A stretch of DNA of 64,000 nt from Verrucomicrobiales bacterium. Its GTDB lineage: Bacteria; Verrucomicrobiota; Verrucomicrobiia; Limisphaerales; UBA11320. The notes beneath the pieces are model-generated. The model was not told the DNA's origin, made no database searches, and worked only from the letters and a program-made list of their open reading frames with translations. Made by a program: the position numbers and the translations under genes. Positions 34,142 through 42,607 of this stretch are shown in pieces (the stretch's first letter is position 1; every line of letters starts with the position of its first letter). The stretch covers positions 1-64,000 of the forward strand of contig JAEUHE010000060.1 in assembly GCA_016793885.1 (NCBI GenBank), written 5' to 3'.

Positions 34142-36040
34142 TTAGGGTTTCGGAACCATCCGATAAAACTTACGCGAGGAATCGAGAGCAGGATCGCGGT
34201 ATACGCCGCCGACCGACAACTCGGCCAAATCAACCCAATCCACCAAGTTTTCCGAACTCTGCACCCGATACGAAGTCGAACCAATGCCCTCAACCCGAAG
34301 CTCCCAAAACGAGCCGTCGGAGCGGGATACCGTCAATCGGCTCGGGACAAAACGAAAGAGGGTGTTGTGATGCGCGACATACAGAGTGCCGTCCACCATG
34401 GCCACGCGCCCTTGCTCACCGGAGAGCCGCAGGGGAAGCTGCCCTGGGATGGAGAGGTATCGGTCCAAGGCTGGAACGGTGCCACTCACGTAGGTGAGCC
34501 AGCCATTTGGGAAGAGCTTTTCCAGAGTACTCGGGGCACTAAAGAACGTACGCTGTTGAACCGTCCCATCCGGAGAACGAGTCCATATCTGAGTCGCTCC
34601 ATTGACCGGATTCAACTTCGGATAGGCCGCCCAACCCGATTCAACCTGAACGTCCAGCGCCCCGCTCTTCCGGGCCACTTGGCCCCGGTCGGCCAGCAAT
34701 ACCTCACCCGCGGGCGTGAAGAGGCGCAGTTGAAGATTCTTGTAGAAAGCGACGTTGGTCCCGTCGGTGGCGGGCAGACTCAGCTCGTGACTCAAGCGAA
34801 ATCCCAAGGGGGAGTCGGAGGAGGGGATCACATAACCCTCCTGTTCCTCGGAACTCAGGGTGGTTACCTGGGTGATTTGCCGATTCACTAACGGGCGCGA
34901 AGGATCATCCGGACGGCTCAGGTAAAGATCCAACTGCCCGGGCGGAGTGATCGAGGCGAGCAAAACATCCCGCCCGGCGCTCAACGCCAACGGCATTTTG
35001 CCGTCGCTGCCGATCAAGAATCCGAAGGTTCCCAAGGAATACGTCACTGGGTATCCACCCCGAGCGTACCAGAATGCCAATCCATCCCGAACCTGCGCGG
35101 GCCAGCTTCGATTTATGGCCAGGTCCGAGATCCGGCCATCCTTCAGCTCATACCCATCATCGGTGCCCGGCAACAGGATGCCCCAGTCCGCCAGGAATGC
35201 GGGATGTTCGGTCCAGGAGGATCCCGAAAGCTTGGGGAAATCGACTCGGGATATCCATTCGCCGCGAAGGGTCTTCACCACAAACGACCGAATGGCTGGA
35301 TCCTGCGGCGCGCGTCCCTGGGAAAAGAGCACTCGATCTCCCACGAAATCCAGAATCCGCCCGGCGTCTTGGACCACAGGACGCAAAAAGTCCCAGTTCA
35401 CCCCGCCGTAGATCGGACGCGTCAGCGTCGTCCGATTTCTCCCACGATCGTAGGCAAACACAACCAGCGTGTGGGGAGCCGGTCCGCTCAGCGTCAGTTG
35501 CGTGTGCACCCGGTTGGTGGCTGGAGCGATGCGGGCCATCAGAGTTGAGGTGCCATCGAAGATCGAGGCTTCGATCCGGACTTCCGGATCGGGTTCGTCG
35601 TCCTCCACGACTATCTCCACTTCCAGCAAGGGACCTCGCACCACCGCTTCTTCGACCGGCGAGAGAACTCTCACGACCGGCGGTCGGTCGAGGCGGAACG
35701 AGTTGGTGTAGCGGGTGCGATTTCCCAACACATCGACGGCCTCCACCAGCACCGTATTGGTCCCTGGCCGCAGCCCGGCTAAACCAACTGAATTGGTCCA
35801 GATGCCGGGGTAAGTTGAAAAGAGCGTCACCTGGCCGTTGTCGAGAGTGGCTGTGACCGACGTCACTTCAAACACCGAGGTGAGCCAGGCAGACACGGAG
35901 GCGGTGCTGGTTTCGTAGTGGGGGGACACCGTGGCCAGTGAGATGTCCGGACCTGGACCTGCGGCAGCCAGCCGGGCAGGGGAAGTCCAGAGCAACAGCA
36001 AAGCGCTCAAAAGCGCACCCAAGGTAGATCTCGGATTCAT
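34142..36040 (-). CDS. Secreted beta-propeller-like protein with C-terminal module
   Basis: 632 aa from the ATG at 36040 (an ATG at 36052 is possible). The signal peptide is STLGALLSALLLLWTSPARLAAA. An Ig-like stretch covers about 20-190 (PPVVRVLSPVEEAVVRGPLL, VEDDEPDPEVRIEA). The remaining body alternates short strands with WxxY/F-type turns, resembling an irregular propeller, but no family is recognised. The C-terminal 75 residues (SYRVQSSENLVDWVDL...RKFYRMVPKP) are the module shared by six proteins in this window. It is transcribed divergently from the response regulator at 36222, so the two may share a regulatory region. Confidence 0.8.
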   Translation of the reverse strand: MNPRSTLGALLSALLLLWTSPARLAAAGPGPDISLATVSPHYETSTASVSAWLTSVFEVTSVTATLDNGQVTLFSTYPGIWTNSVGLAGLRPGTNTVLVEAVDVLGNRTRYTNSFRLDRPPVVRVLSPVEEAVVRGPLLEVEIVVEDDEPDPEVRIEASIFDGTSTLMARIAPATNRVHTQLTLSGPAPHTLVVFAYDRGRNRTTLTRPIYGGVNWDFLRPVVQDAGRILDFVGDRVLFSQGRAPQDPAIRSFVVKTLRGEWISRVDFPKLSGSSWTEHPAFLADWGILLPGTDDGYELKDGRISDLAINRSWPAQVRDGLAFWYARGGYPVTYSLGTFGFLIGSDGKMPLALSAGRDVLLASITPPGQLDLYLSRPDDPSRPLVNRQITQVTTLSSEEQEGYVIPSSDSPLGFRLSHELSLPATDGTNVAFYKNLQLRLFTPAGEVLLADRGQVARKSGALDVQVESGWAAYPKLNPVNGATQIWTRSPDGTVQQRTFFSAPSTLEKLFPNGWLTYVSGTVPALDRYLSIPGQLPLRLSGEQGRVAMVDGTLYVAHHNTLFRFVPSRLTVSRSDGSFWELRVEGIGSTSYRVQSSENLVDWVDLAELSVGGVYRDPALDSSRKFYRMVPKP

Positions 36041-36221
36041 AAACGTATCCATCGTCGCAGGGGGAGCAAAGACCAGGTCGTCACGCGTCCGACCCCTCTC
36101 CTCCTTTTTCGGGCGTGATTTAGAAAAAAGTAATCGAATGACCGGTTGGGTCAAGCGAGGAAATACACCCGTTTCAGATGTTGTCCTTCCTCTCAGGAAG
36201 TGCATCATCGGGGAGCGACGC

Positions 36222-36890
36222 ATGACAGCACTTACCGATGCCATTCTTGTTGGACTCGTCGAGGACGACAGCACTCTGCGAAACGGGTTTAAGGCGGTGA
36301 TCGATAGCTCTTCACAACTCCGGTGCGTGCTGGAGGCCGGAAGCGTGGAGGAGGCGTTCGCTCAAATCCAAACGGCACCCCCGCCCGAAGTGGTGCTCAT
36401 GGATATTCACTTGCCAGGCGCTTCTGGAATCGATGGGATTCGCGAGCTCAAACGCACCCACCCCAAGATCCAGCTGATGATGTTGACCATCTTCGAGGAT
36501 CACGACCGGATCTTTCAATCCCTGGAAGCAGGGGCTTCTGGTTATCTCTTGAAAAATACCGCCCCGCCTCGGTTGATAGAAGCGATCGTCGAACTCTATA
36601 ATGGCGGGTCTCCCATGTCGGCCCCGATCGCCCGGAAGTTGGTAGATGCCTTTCGAGAACAACCGCGTTCCGCTAAGCCGGCATCAACCTCGGAGGATCT
36701 TGCGAGCCTCTCTCCGCGGGAAGCCCAGATCCTGGGTTTGCTAGCCAAGGGCTACCTCTATAAGGAAATCGCCGAGGAATTGAAGTTGAGTGTGGAAACG
36801 GTGAGAACCCATTTACACAGCATTTATGAAAAGCTGCATGTCCGCAGCCGAACGGAAGCAGTCATGAAGGCGTTTGGCAGGTTGGAGTGA
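36222..36890 (+). CDS. NarL/LuxR-family response regulator
   Basis: 222 aa from the ATG at 36222, preceded by GGGGAG. Receiver domain 8-130: acidic pair Glu14-Asp15-Asp16, phospho-acceptor Asp61 in VLMDIHLPG, and Lys in YLLKNTAPP. The output domain (about 160-220) is a LuxR-type helix-turn-helix (LSPREAQILGLLAKGYLYKE, SVETVRTHLHSIYEKL). It is expected to bind DNA as a dimer after phosphorylation by a HisKA_3 kinase. The histidine kinase at 37534 has exactly that dimerisation domain and is the likely partner, although about 640 bp of repeat and transposase remnant now separate them. A longer frame back to 35931 lies inside the divergent gene and is not used. Confidence 0.92.
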   Translation: MTALTDAILVGLVEDDSTLRNGFKAVIDSSSQLRCVLEAGSVEEAFAQIQTAPPPEVVLMDIHLPGASGIDGIRELKRTHPKIQLMMLTIFEDHDRIFQSLEAGASGYLLKNTAPPRLIEAIVELYNGGSPMSAPIARKLVDAFREQPRSAKPASTSEDLASLSPREAQILGLLAKGYLYKEIAEELKLSVETVRTHLHSIYEKLHVRSRTEAVMKAFGRLE

Positions 36891-37533
36891 GGCTCCACGC
36901 CTAGCAGGCCGTCGGACTTTGAATATCGTTCTGCAGGGTGCCCGCCAGGGCTATCCGTTGGTTCCACGGCTTGCTGGGCGTCGGCCTGCTAGAACCACCC
37001 CGACTCCGAGTCGGGGTGGGGGAAACTGAGTCTAACTGGTCAGATTCGGTCCATTTCGCCTCAATTCATTGCCGCTTCTTCCTGAGCTCTCGTTGATCAA
37101 GGCCAGGTTGTTGCGACGGAAGGCACAGAGGGTGTCGTGGTCCGGATGGCTATCCCCAGCGACCATGCGAGCCGGCACGCTTTCATGGGTGCTTTGCTCA
37201 ATGCGGCGGCTGCTAAACACCCCGGTGGCATAGCTGTAGACCAGCAAGCTTAAGAGCATCGACGGAGAATACAGCTCGCTGCCGGTGCCTCGGGTATTGA
37301 CCCGGACTTGGACGGCCCCACCTACATCTCCAGGCTCCCCCACCTCCCCGGCATAAATTGAACACTTTGATGCAGATCCAGTTACGCCTTGGCGCTCCTG
37401 CGGAGCGGCCTTTAAGGATCTTTATCTAGTTTACAGATTTAAGGCCGATCGTCTAGTCCCCTAAACGTGTGAGTCGAGCCCGGCAGCCGGTTCCAGGCTT
37501 GTGCCCATCGAGACCGCTGACGTAATCTGAGAC
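36891..37533. other. Intergenic region with hairpins and a transposase remnant
   Basis: It contains an inverted repeat CTAGCAGGCC/GGCCTGCTAG (36901-36910 and 36983-36992) around a 72-bp spacer, and a perfect hairpin CACCCCGACTC-C-GAGTCGGGGTG (36996-37018) without a T-run. The transposase fragment lies at 37032-37343. Nothing recognisable lies in 37344-37533, where the promoter of the kinase gene is expected. Confidence 0.65.
37032..37343 (-). pseudogene. IS1182-type transposase remnant
   Basis: A 103-codon fragment. Its central 60 residues match the N-terminal part of IS1182-family DDE transposases: GSELYSPSMLLSLLVYSYAT, GVFSSRRIEQS and AGDSHPDHDTLCAFRRNN correspond to the usual 'Y.P..LL..L.YaY..g..SSR.IE' and 'PDH.Ti..FRr' blocks. 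The DDE catalytic part is missing, and the first 20 residues do not align, so both ends are eroded. Neither terminal inverted repeat can be assigned with confidence. Confidence 0.75.
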
Positions 37534-40500
37534 GTGGTTTCTGAGCGACTTAAAAGGTTTATTAGATTAAGGGGTGTTCTTGTGGGGGGAATCGGCTGCT
37601 GCATCGCCTTAACCATTACCAACGGCATCGCTCAGACGGTGGACGACCGATCGCCCACTACGCCCCTATTAGCTCCCGCTGCTGCTTCTACAGATCAAAT
37701 TCAACATCAGGATCTTAGGTCGAATGTGTTGGTGCCCAAACCGCCCATCACCGCAGGCTTGATCCGATATTGGCACAACCTGTTCGATGCCCGAGACCAG
37801 GTCACTGGCACGGAAGGCACTGTTAGGGGAGTGCTCCCTCCCCCAACGCCAACCCTGGATCAGGAGACGATCTTTGAGCGCTCCACGGGCTGGGTGGAAC
37901 TCAAGCCGCCCATTACGAACGCAATCCATACGATCTCGGTCTGGGTCCATCTGAACGTTCCAAGTGCCCTCCGCTGGACGTTGTTCAGTCAGGAGGCCGG
38001 GTTGGCGAACTGGCGCTTGTTCGGGGAGACGCGCAACGAAAACGATAAGCTTGTGTTGATGATCAGCCAACTCGGCAAAACCGAAGAGCCTAATCCAGAA
38101 AGCTTCATGCTGGAGCGGGGGCAGTGGCATCATCTGGCGGTTGCTCACCTGGACGACGGCACCAGCAGAGTCTGGAAGAATGGCGAGCGTGTGCTGGTCG
38201 GACGGGTGAAACGACCTTGGCCTTCTGAGGCTTCCGCACTCCTCGTGGGCAACTCGATCCGGGGCAACCAACCGACCCATGCGGCCATGCGCGCCCTCGG
38301 CGTCTACGATCGCATTCTCACCGACACGGAAATCAAGCTGATCCATTCCTTTGGCGTGCCTCCAGCCAGCGTCCCGGGGGGCTCCGCTGCCCGCAGCCAA
38401 GCCATGGCTCGCCCCGTGTCCCCGAAGGTATCGCGACTCATCTCCACCAATCGGCCGCACGGCTGGTTCTATCAGCGCTATACCACGGAGCAAGGTCTGC
38501 CCGGGAACATGGTCCAGGCGCTGCTTCAATCCAGGGAAGGTTATCTGTGGGTTGGCGTGGAAGGAGGATTAGCACGGTTTGATGGGATGAACTTTCGGTC
38601 CTTCGATCAACGCACCACTCCCGCATTGCGTATTACCGGGGACGACATCCTTTGCCTGGCGGAGGAGAAGAACGGGACCCTCTGGGCAGGCACCTTCGGC
38701 GGATTGCTGCGCATTCGTGGAGCGAAACCGGTTCGGGAAAACAGCCAGAGTTTGGTCGGGTCCCCAGCGATCGATTCCCATCAAACCTCCGCAACCAGCC
38801 TGGTAGGAGCAATCGAGATCACGGCGTTCACCAACGGCTTACCTGAGCTCTTCATCCGGCATCTCCTCCCTGCTGACGACGGCTGGCTCTGGATGGCAGG
38901 GGAGCGAAACGAATCTCCGCGAGGTCCCTTTGTCGCGCGACGCTACCATCCGGCCACCGGAGTCAGTTCCGGCTCCGTGGCGGTCCCCGGCCGAGTGGAG
39001 CGGATGCAGGCCACGCCGGAGGGGCTTTGGATCGCGACCGCTGAGCCCGCTCAACTCCTCTTCTGGGACGGTCGAGCTCACTCCCTCACGGTGGCGGCCA
39101 AGTTGAGCACCGGGTTGTGGTCCGATGCCACCGGCAGCCCGCCTTCCGTGCATCTCTCGAGCGCTCAGTGCCTCCCGCCGGAAACGCAGCTTCGGATCTG
39201 GATTTCCGGCGACCCCATCACCACTTGGTGGGCTGAGGTGTATGCCGACAAGGGCTTGCCGTCCTTCCATTGGCAGTCCGTGCCTCGTAGCACCCTCAAC
39301 GCCACGCTCACGGCCGGGAGTTCCCCGAGCGAAATCTATTTGGGTGGGCGCAGCGGGTTGCTGAGGGCTCGGGGCGACCAACTGGAATCCATAGCGATCC
39401 CCGAACTTCCAGCGGCTCCCAATATCGTTTCGCTCTGCCAAACTCGGGAAGGCGGTCTATGGTTCGGAACTGAGCAGGATGGTCTCCACTTGGTTCAGGA
39501 ACGATTAATCCGCGTGTTCACCACTCAGGACGGTTTGGCCGCCAACGACATCCACACCATCAGCGTGACCGAAGGGACGAACCTATGGGTCGGGAGCACC
39601 CTCGCTTTGCAGAGCTGGCAGCCGGGAAGAAGCTCGCAAGCCATCCTTCCTCACCACGTCGCTTGTCAGACGAGAACGGGGGATGGCACAATCTGGTGCG
39701 TCTTTTCGCCGTCGGGCGAATCCTTGGGGCGGGTGGTTTCTAGCAATAAGGTGGAAATGCTGATCACCGGCCTGCGGTTCCACCCAGCCAACACCTTGCT
39801 GGCCGGTCAAGATGGCCGGCTTTGGATCGCTCACGAAAACGGGCTGGCGTGGGTCTGGCCTGAATGCTACGTGCGAACCCCAGGCGGAAAGTGGCAGCCG
39901 AAACCCGAGTTCGAGGGGAGGGCTGCCGGACAATGGAGCATAGGCCGAGAGCTTCCCGATGCGCAGGTGGTGGGAATCGTGGAAGATAAGTCGGGCTGCA
40001 TCTGGATTGGCTCCCGAGGTGGTGGAGTCACCCGGCTGACAGTGGACAAACCGGATAACAACCAAAAAGGCATTCCTCCCCTCGATCACCCGACCGGCAT
40101 CCTCAAGAAGGAGACGTTTACAACCGCGGACGGTCTGGCGAGTGATTCCAGTTCTCCCGTTTTGTTCGATCGCGAGGGCACTCTCTGGGTGCTGGGGCAG
40201 GCGAGCCTCAGTTGCTACCGAAACGGACGATTCCAAATCGTGCGCTCCGAGCAGGGATTCCCCGATGATTCGGTGTCGGGAGCCATCGAGGATGGGTTGG
40301 GACATGTTTGGCTCACCGGAAGGAAGGGGATCCACCGAGTCTCTCCGTCCGAACTGAGGGCGTTCTTCGACGGGAAAACACCACGTATTTCCTCCCTGAC
40401 CCTGGGCGTACCTGAGGGCCTTTTGACGCCTGAATGTGCAACGGCGCGAAACCCCACCTTGGCCAGGACGCCTGATAACCACATCTGGGTGGCGACCCGT

Positions 40501-41670
40501 AACGGGCTGGCCACTTTTGATCCGCGACGGGTCGACCTGCAAACGCAGCCCCTGCCGATCGTCATCGAGCGCTTGCTCGTCAACAAGCGGGAGTTCGCGT
40601 TTACGGCCCACAACGCCGTTGGTTCTGACGTGTCCGCGGAGCCACAATCCGATGGCGAAAACCTTCAATTTGAGTTGCCCGAAGGGTCGGGGCGCCAGCT
40701 GGAAATCCACTTTGCAGCCATCTGCCTCACCCGGTTGGAAGGCATTACCTTTCGCTATCGCCTGGACGGCTACGACAGCGAATGGTCGGAGCCGGGGCAT
40801 CTGCGGGCTGCGTTTTACATGAATCTGAAACCGGGAAACTACCGCTTCCGAGTCCAAGGAACCCGAAACCGCGGCCAATGGAGCGAGAGGGAATCTATTC
40901 TGGATTTTACCATCGCACCTTATTTCTGGGAAACCCGTCTCTTCCTAGGCTTGGTCATCGTCGGCATAATCTTGGCGGTCCTGGGATTGCATTGGCGGCG
41001 GGTGGTCGCGCTCAGCCAGCAGCATGACTTGCAGCGGAGAGAAGCCATGGCCGCGGAGCGCGTCCGGATTGCATCCGACCTTCACGATGACCTCGGTCCC
41101 ACCCTGACCAAGATCGCCATTTTAGGGGAATCCGCCAAGCTCCAATCCCCCTCGGGATCGCCGGCTGTTCCGACGTTGGACCGCATCGCCCGAAACGCTC
41201 GCGAGCTGGCCGCCAGCATCAGCGACCTCAACTGGGCTACGAATCCAAGTTACGATAGTCTTGAGAATCTTGCGGCTTATCTCCGGGAGCAGGTCGCTCG
41301 GCAGCTCGAGGACAGCGGGGTCCGCATGAAGCTCGATTTTCAGGAATCCTTACCCGCGATGAGCCTCTCCTCGACCTTCCGCCGCAACATCATCCTCATG
41401 GCGAAGGAGGCGATCAACAATGCGCTGCGACACTCCGGAGCGAGTGAGATTGCCGTGACGCTGGCGGTCATCGATAACCGGATGCTGCAACTGACCATCC
41501 GGGACAATGGTTGTGGAATGACCCTGTTGCCATCACCTGGCCATTCCGGCAACGGGACCGCCAATCTCATTCGTCGCGCCAAGGAACTCCACGGCACCAC
41601 CACCATCCAATCGGAGCCCGGAAGCTTTACCCGCGTGCATGTTTCCGTCCCGTTGGTGGCTCCCGATTGA
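37534..41670 (+). CDS. LamG/Reg_prop/Y_Y_Y sensor histidine kinase
   Basis: 1378 aa from a GTG at 37534. Signal-anchor GVLVGGIGCCIALTITNGIAQ; LamG-like lectin fold about 65-265 (WHNLFDARDQ, IHTISVWVHLN); then about 14 two-component-propeller repeats between 310 and 1010 (EGYLWVGVEGGLARFDG, LWIGSRGGGVTRL and similar); Y_Y_Y domain about 1010-1120 (FRYRLDGYDSEWSEPG); one membrane helix about 1130-1152; HisKA_3 with His1184 in SDLHDDLGPTLTKI; HATPase with N-box EAINNALRHSG and G-box RDNGCGM. The large periplasmic part resembles polysaccharide-sensing hybrid systems of Bacteroidetes, but it lacks the fused receiver and AraC parts. The extra N-terminal LamG domain supports glycan sensing. The regulator at 36222 is the probable partner. 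Confidence 0.93.
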   Translation: MVSERLKRFIRLRGVLVGGIGCCIALTITNGIAQTVDDRSPTTPLLAPAAASTDQIQHQDLRSNVLVPKPPITAGLIRYWHNLFDARDQVTGTEGTVRGVLPPPTPTLDQETIFERSTGWVELKPPITNAIHTISVWVHLNVPSALRWTLFSQEAGLANWRLFGETRNENDKLVLMISQLGKTEEPNPESFMLERGQWHHLAVAHLDDGTSRVWKNGERVLVGRVKRPWPSEASALLVGNSIRGNQPTHAAMRALGVYDRILTDTEIKLIHSFGVPPASVPGGSAARSQAMARPVSPKVSRLISTNRPHGWFYQRYTTEQGLPGNMVQALLQSREGYLWVGVEGGLARFDGMNFRSFDQRTTPALRITGDDILCLAEEKNGTLWAGTFGGLLRIRGAKPVRENSQSLVGSPAIDSHQTSATSLVGAIEITAFTNGLPELFIRHLLPADDGWLWMAGERNESPRGPFVARRYHPATGVSSGSVAVPGRVERMQATPEGLWIATAEPAQLLFWDGRAHSLTVAAKLSTGLWSDATGSPPSVHLSSAQCLPPETQLRIWISGDPITTWWAEVYADKGLPSFHWQSVPRSTLNATLTAGSSPSEIYLGGRSGLLRARGDQLESIAIPELPAAPNIVSLCQTREGGLWFGTEQDGLHLVQERLIRVFTTQDGLAANDIHTISVTEGTNLWVGSTLALQSWQPGRSSQAILPHHVACQTRTGDGTIWCVFSPSGESLGRVVSSNKVEMLITGLRFHPANTLLAGQDGRLWIAHENGLAWVWPECYVRTPGGKWQPKPEFEGRAAGQWSIGRELPDAQVVGIVEDKSGCIWIGSRGGGVTRLTVDKPDNNQKGIPPLDHPTGILKKETFTTADGLASDSSSPVLFDREGTLWVLGQASLSCYRNGRFQIVRSEQGFPDDSVSGAIEDGLGHVWLTGRKGIHRVSPSELRAFFDGKTPRISSLTLGVPEGLLTPECATARNPTLARTPDNHIWVATRNGLATFDPRRVDLQTQPLPIVIERLLVNKREFAFTAHNAVGSDVSAEPQSDGENLQFELPEGSGRQLEIHFAAICLTRLEGITFRYRLDGYDSEWSEPGHLRAAFYMNLKPGNYRFRVQGTRNRGQWSERESILDFTIAPYFWETRLFLGLVIVGIILAVLGLHWRRVVALSQQHDLQRREAMAAERVRIASDLHDDLGPTLTKIAILGESAKLQSPSGSPAVPTLDRIARNARELAASISDLNWATNPSYDSLENLAAYLREQVARQLEDSGVRMKLDFQESLPAMSLSSTFRRNIILMAKEAINNALRHSGASEIAVTLAVIDNRMLQLTIRDNGCGMTLLPSPGHSGNGTANLIRRAKELHGTTTIQSEPGSFTRVHVSVPLVAPD

Positions 41671-41725
41671 GGGGTCTCACACTCAGATGCCCCATCGCCA
41701 CACCCCCCGTTCGCCGGAGTTCCGG

Positions 41726-41845
41726 AGGCCGAAGCCGAGAACCCGCCGGGTTCAAAGAGATAAGCTGGGGTGTGGAGCGCAGCGCCCCCCCCGGTCTGTC
41801 AGCCCCCTATTCAGCAGCACCCTGAAAGCCGTGCCACCCGTCGGG
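41726..41845 (-). repeat. Dispersed repeat, copy D (inverse of 20811-20931)
   Basis: Read on the minus strand it begins GGGTGGCACGGCTTTCAGGG, passes through the C/G-rich hairpin region (GGCGCTGCGCTCCACACCCC), then AGCTTATCTCTTTGAACCC and GGCGGGTTC. It aligns with copy C over about 115 bp with only scattered differences. It fills most of the gap before the sigma-factor gene. Confidence 0.75.
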
Positions 41846-41936
41846 ACCACGCACGGTTTTCGGCTGGCTAAATCACCGGAGCCTGCTAGCGTTCAAGCTG
41901 TCGCCACGACTTTATTTGACCGTATCAAAACTCGTT

Positions 41937-42494
41937 ATGCAGGACATCACTCAACTACTCCGGGCAACGGAACGGGGGGACGTCCATGCGGCCGAGGCTT
42001 TGCTGGTGGAGGTGTACCAGGAACTCCGTCGCACGGCGGCTTACAAGATGGCGGGGGGCCCTGCGGGCCAGACGCTTCAGCCAACGGCATTGGTGCATGA
42101 AGCCTGGCTTCGACTCGGACCGCCCGGAGAACGACGCTGGGACAATCGAGGTCATTTTTTCGCGGCAGCGGCGGAGGCCATGCGCAACATCCTGATCGAC
42201 AAGGCGCGTCGCCGTCGGCGGATTCGTCATGGAGGCGAGCAAGACCGGGTGGAGTTCGACGAGCTGGAACTCGTTGCCCCCGAGGCCGACGAACGGATGC
42301 TGCAGGTCCACGACGCGTTGGACCAGTTGGCCGGCATGGATCCCATCAAGGCCGAAGTCGTCAAGTTGCGCTTCTTCGTGGGCTTCACCGATCGGGAGGT
42401 CGCCGAGGCGCTCGGGCTTTCTGAACGCACGGTGGAACGTCACTGGGCCTATGCCAAGGCCTGGCTGATTCAAGCGATTCGGGAGTCGGCGTGA
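41937..42494 (+). CDS. ECF-type sigma factor (Acidobacteria/Planctomycete-like group)
   Basis: 185 aa from the ATG at 41937 (MQDITQLLRATERGD). Region 2 covers about 25-95 (LVEVYQELRRTAAYKM, PTALVHEAWLRLG, FFAAAAEAMRNILIDKARR). Region 4 lies at the end (FFVGFTDREVAEALGLSERT, VERHWAYAKAWL). The 'QptaLvhEaylRL' and 'MR.iLiDhaR' blocks are typical of the ECF-like group common in Planctomycetes and Acidobacteria. The kinase gene starts 113 bp downstream on the same strand. The pair probably heads an operon that continues to 51951. Confidence 0.9.
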   Translation: MQDITQLLRATERGDVHAAEALLVEVYQELRRTAAYKMAGGPAGQTLQPTALVHEAWLRLGPPGERRWDNRGHFFAAAAEAMRNILIDKARRRRRIRHGGEQDRVEFDELELVAPEADERMLQVHDALDQLAGMDPIKAEVVKLRFFVGFTDREVAEALGLSERTVERHWAYAKAWLIQAIRESA

Positions 42495-42607
42495 ACGGCT
42501 TGATCCTTTTCCACCGTTGGGCGGCAGGCCGGATTCGACCGAGCTGACGCTTTTTCTGGGCTGAGCTGTCGGCTTTGACCTCAAAACGACGTATGGAGGA
42601 TGGACGC

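Noticed and set aside
36996-37018. Perfect hairpin after the response regulator considered as a terminator
   Set aside because: No T-run follows on either strand and it lies more than 100 bp from the stop codon; it is more likely part of a repeat.
39583-40878. Minus-strand open frame of 431 codons
   Set aside because: It is antisense to the histidine-kinase propeller repeats and mirrors their periodicity.
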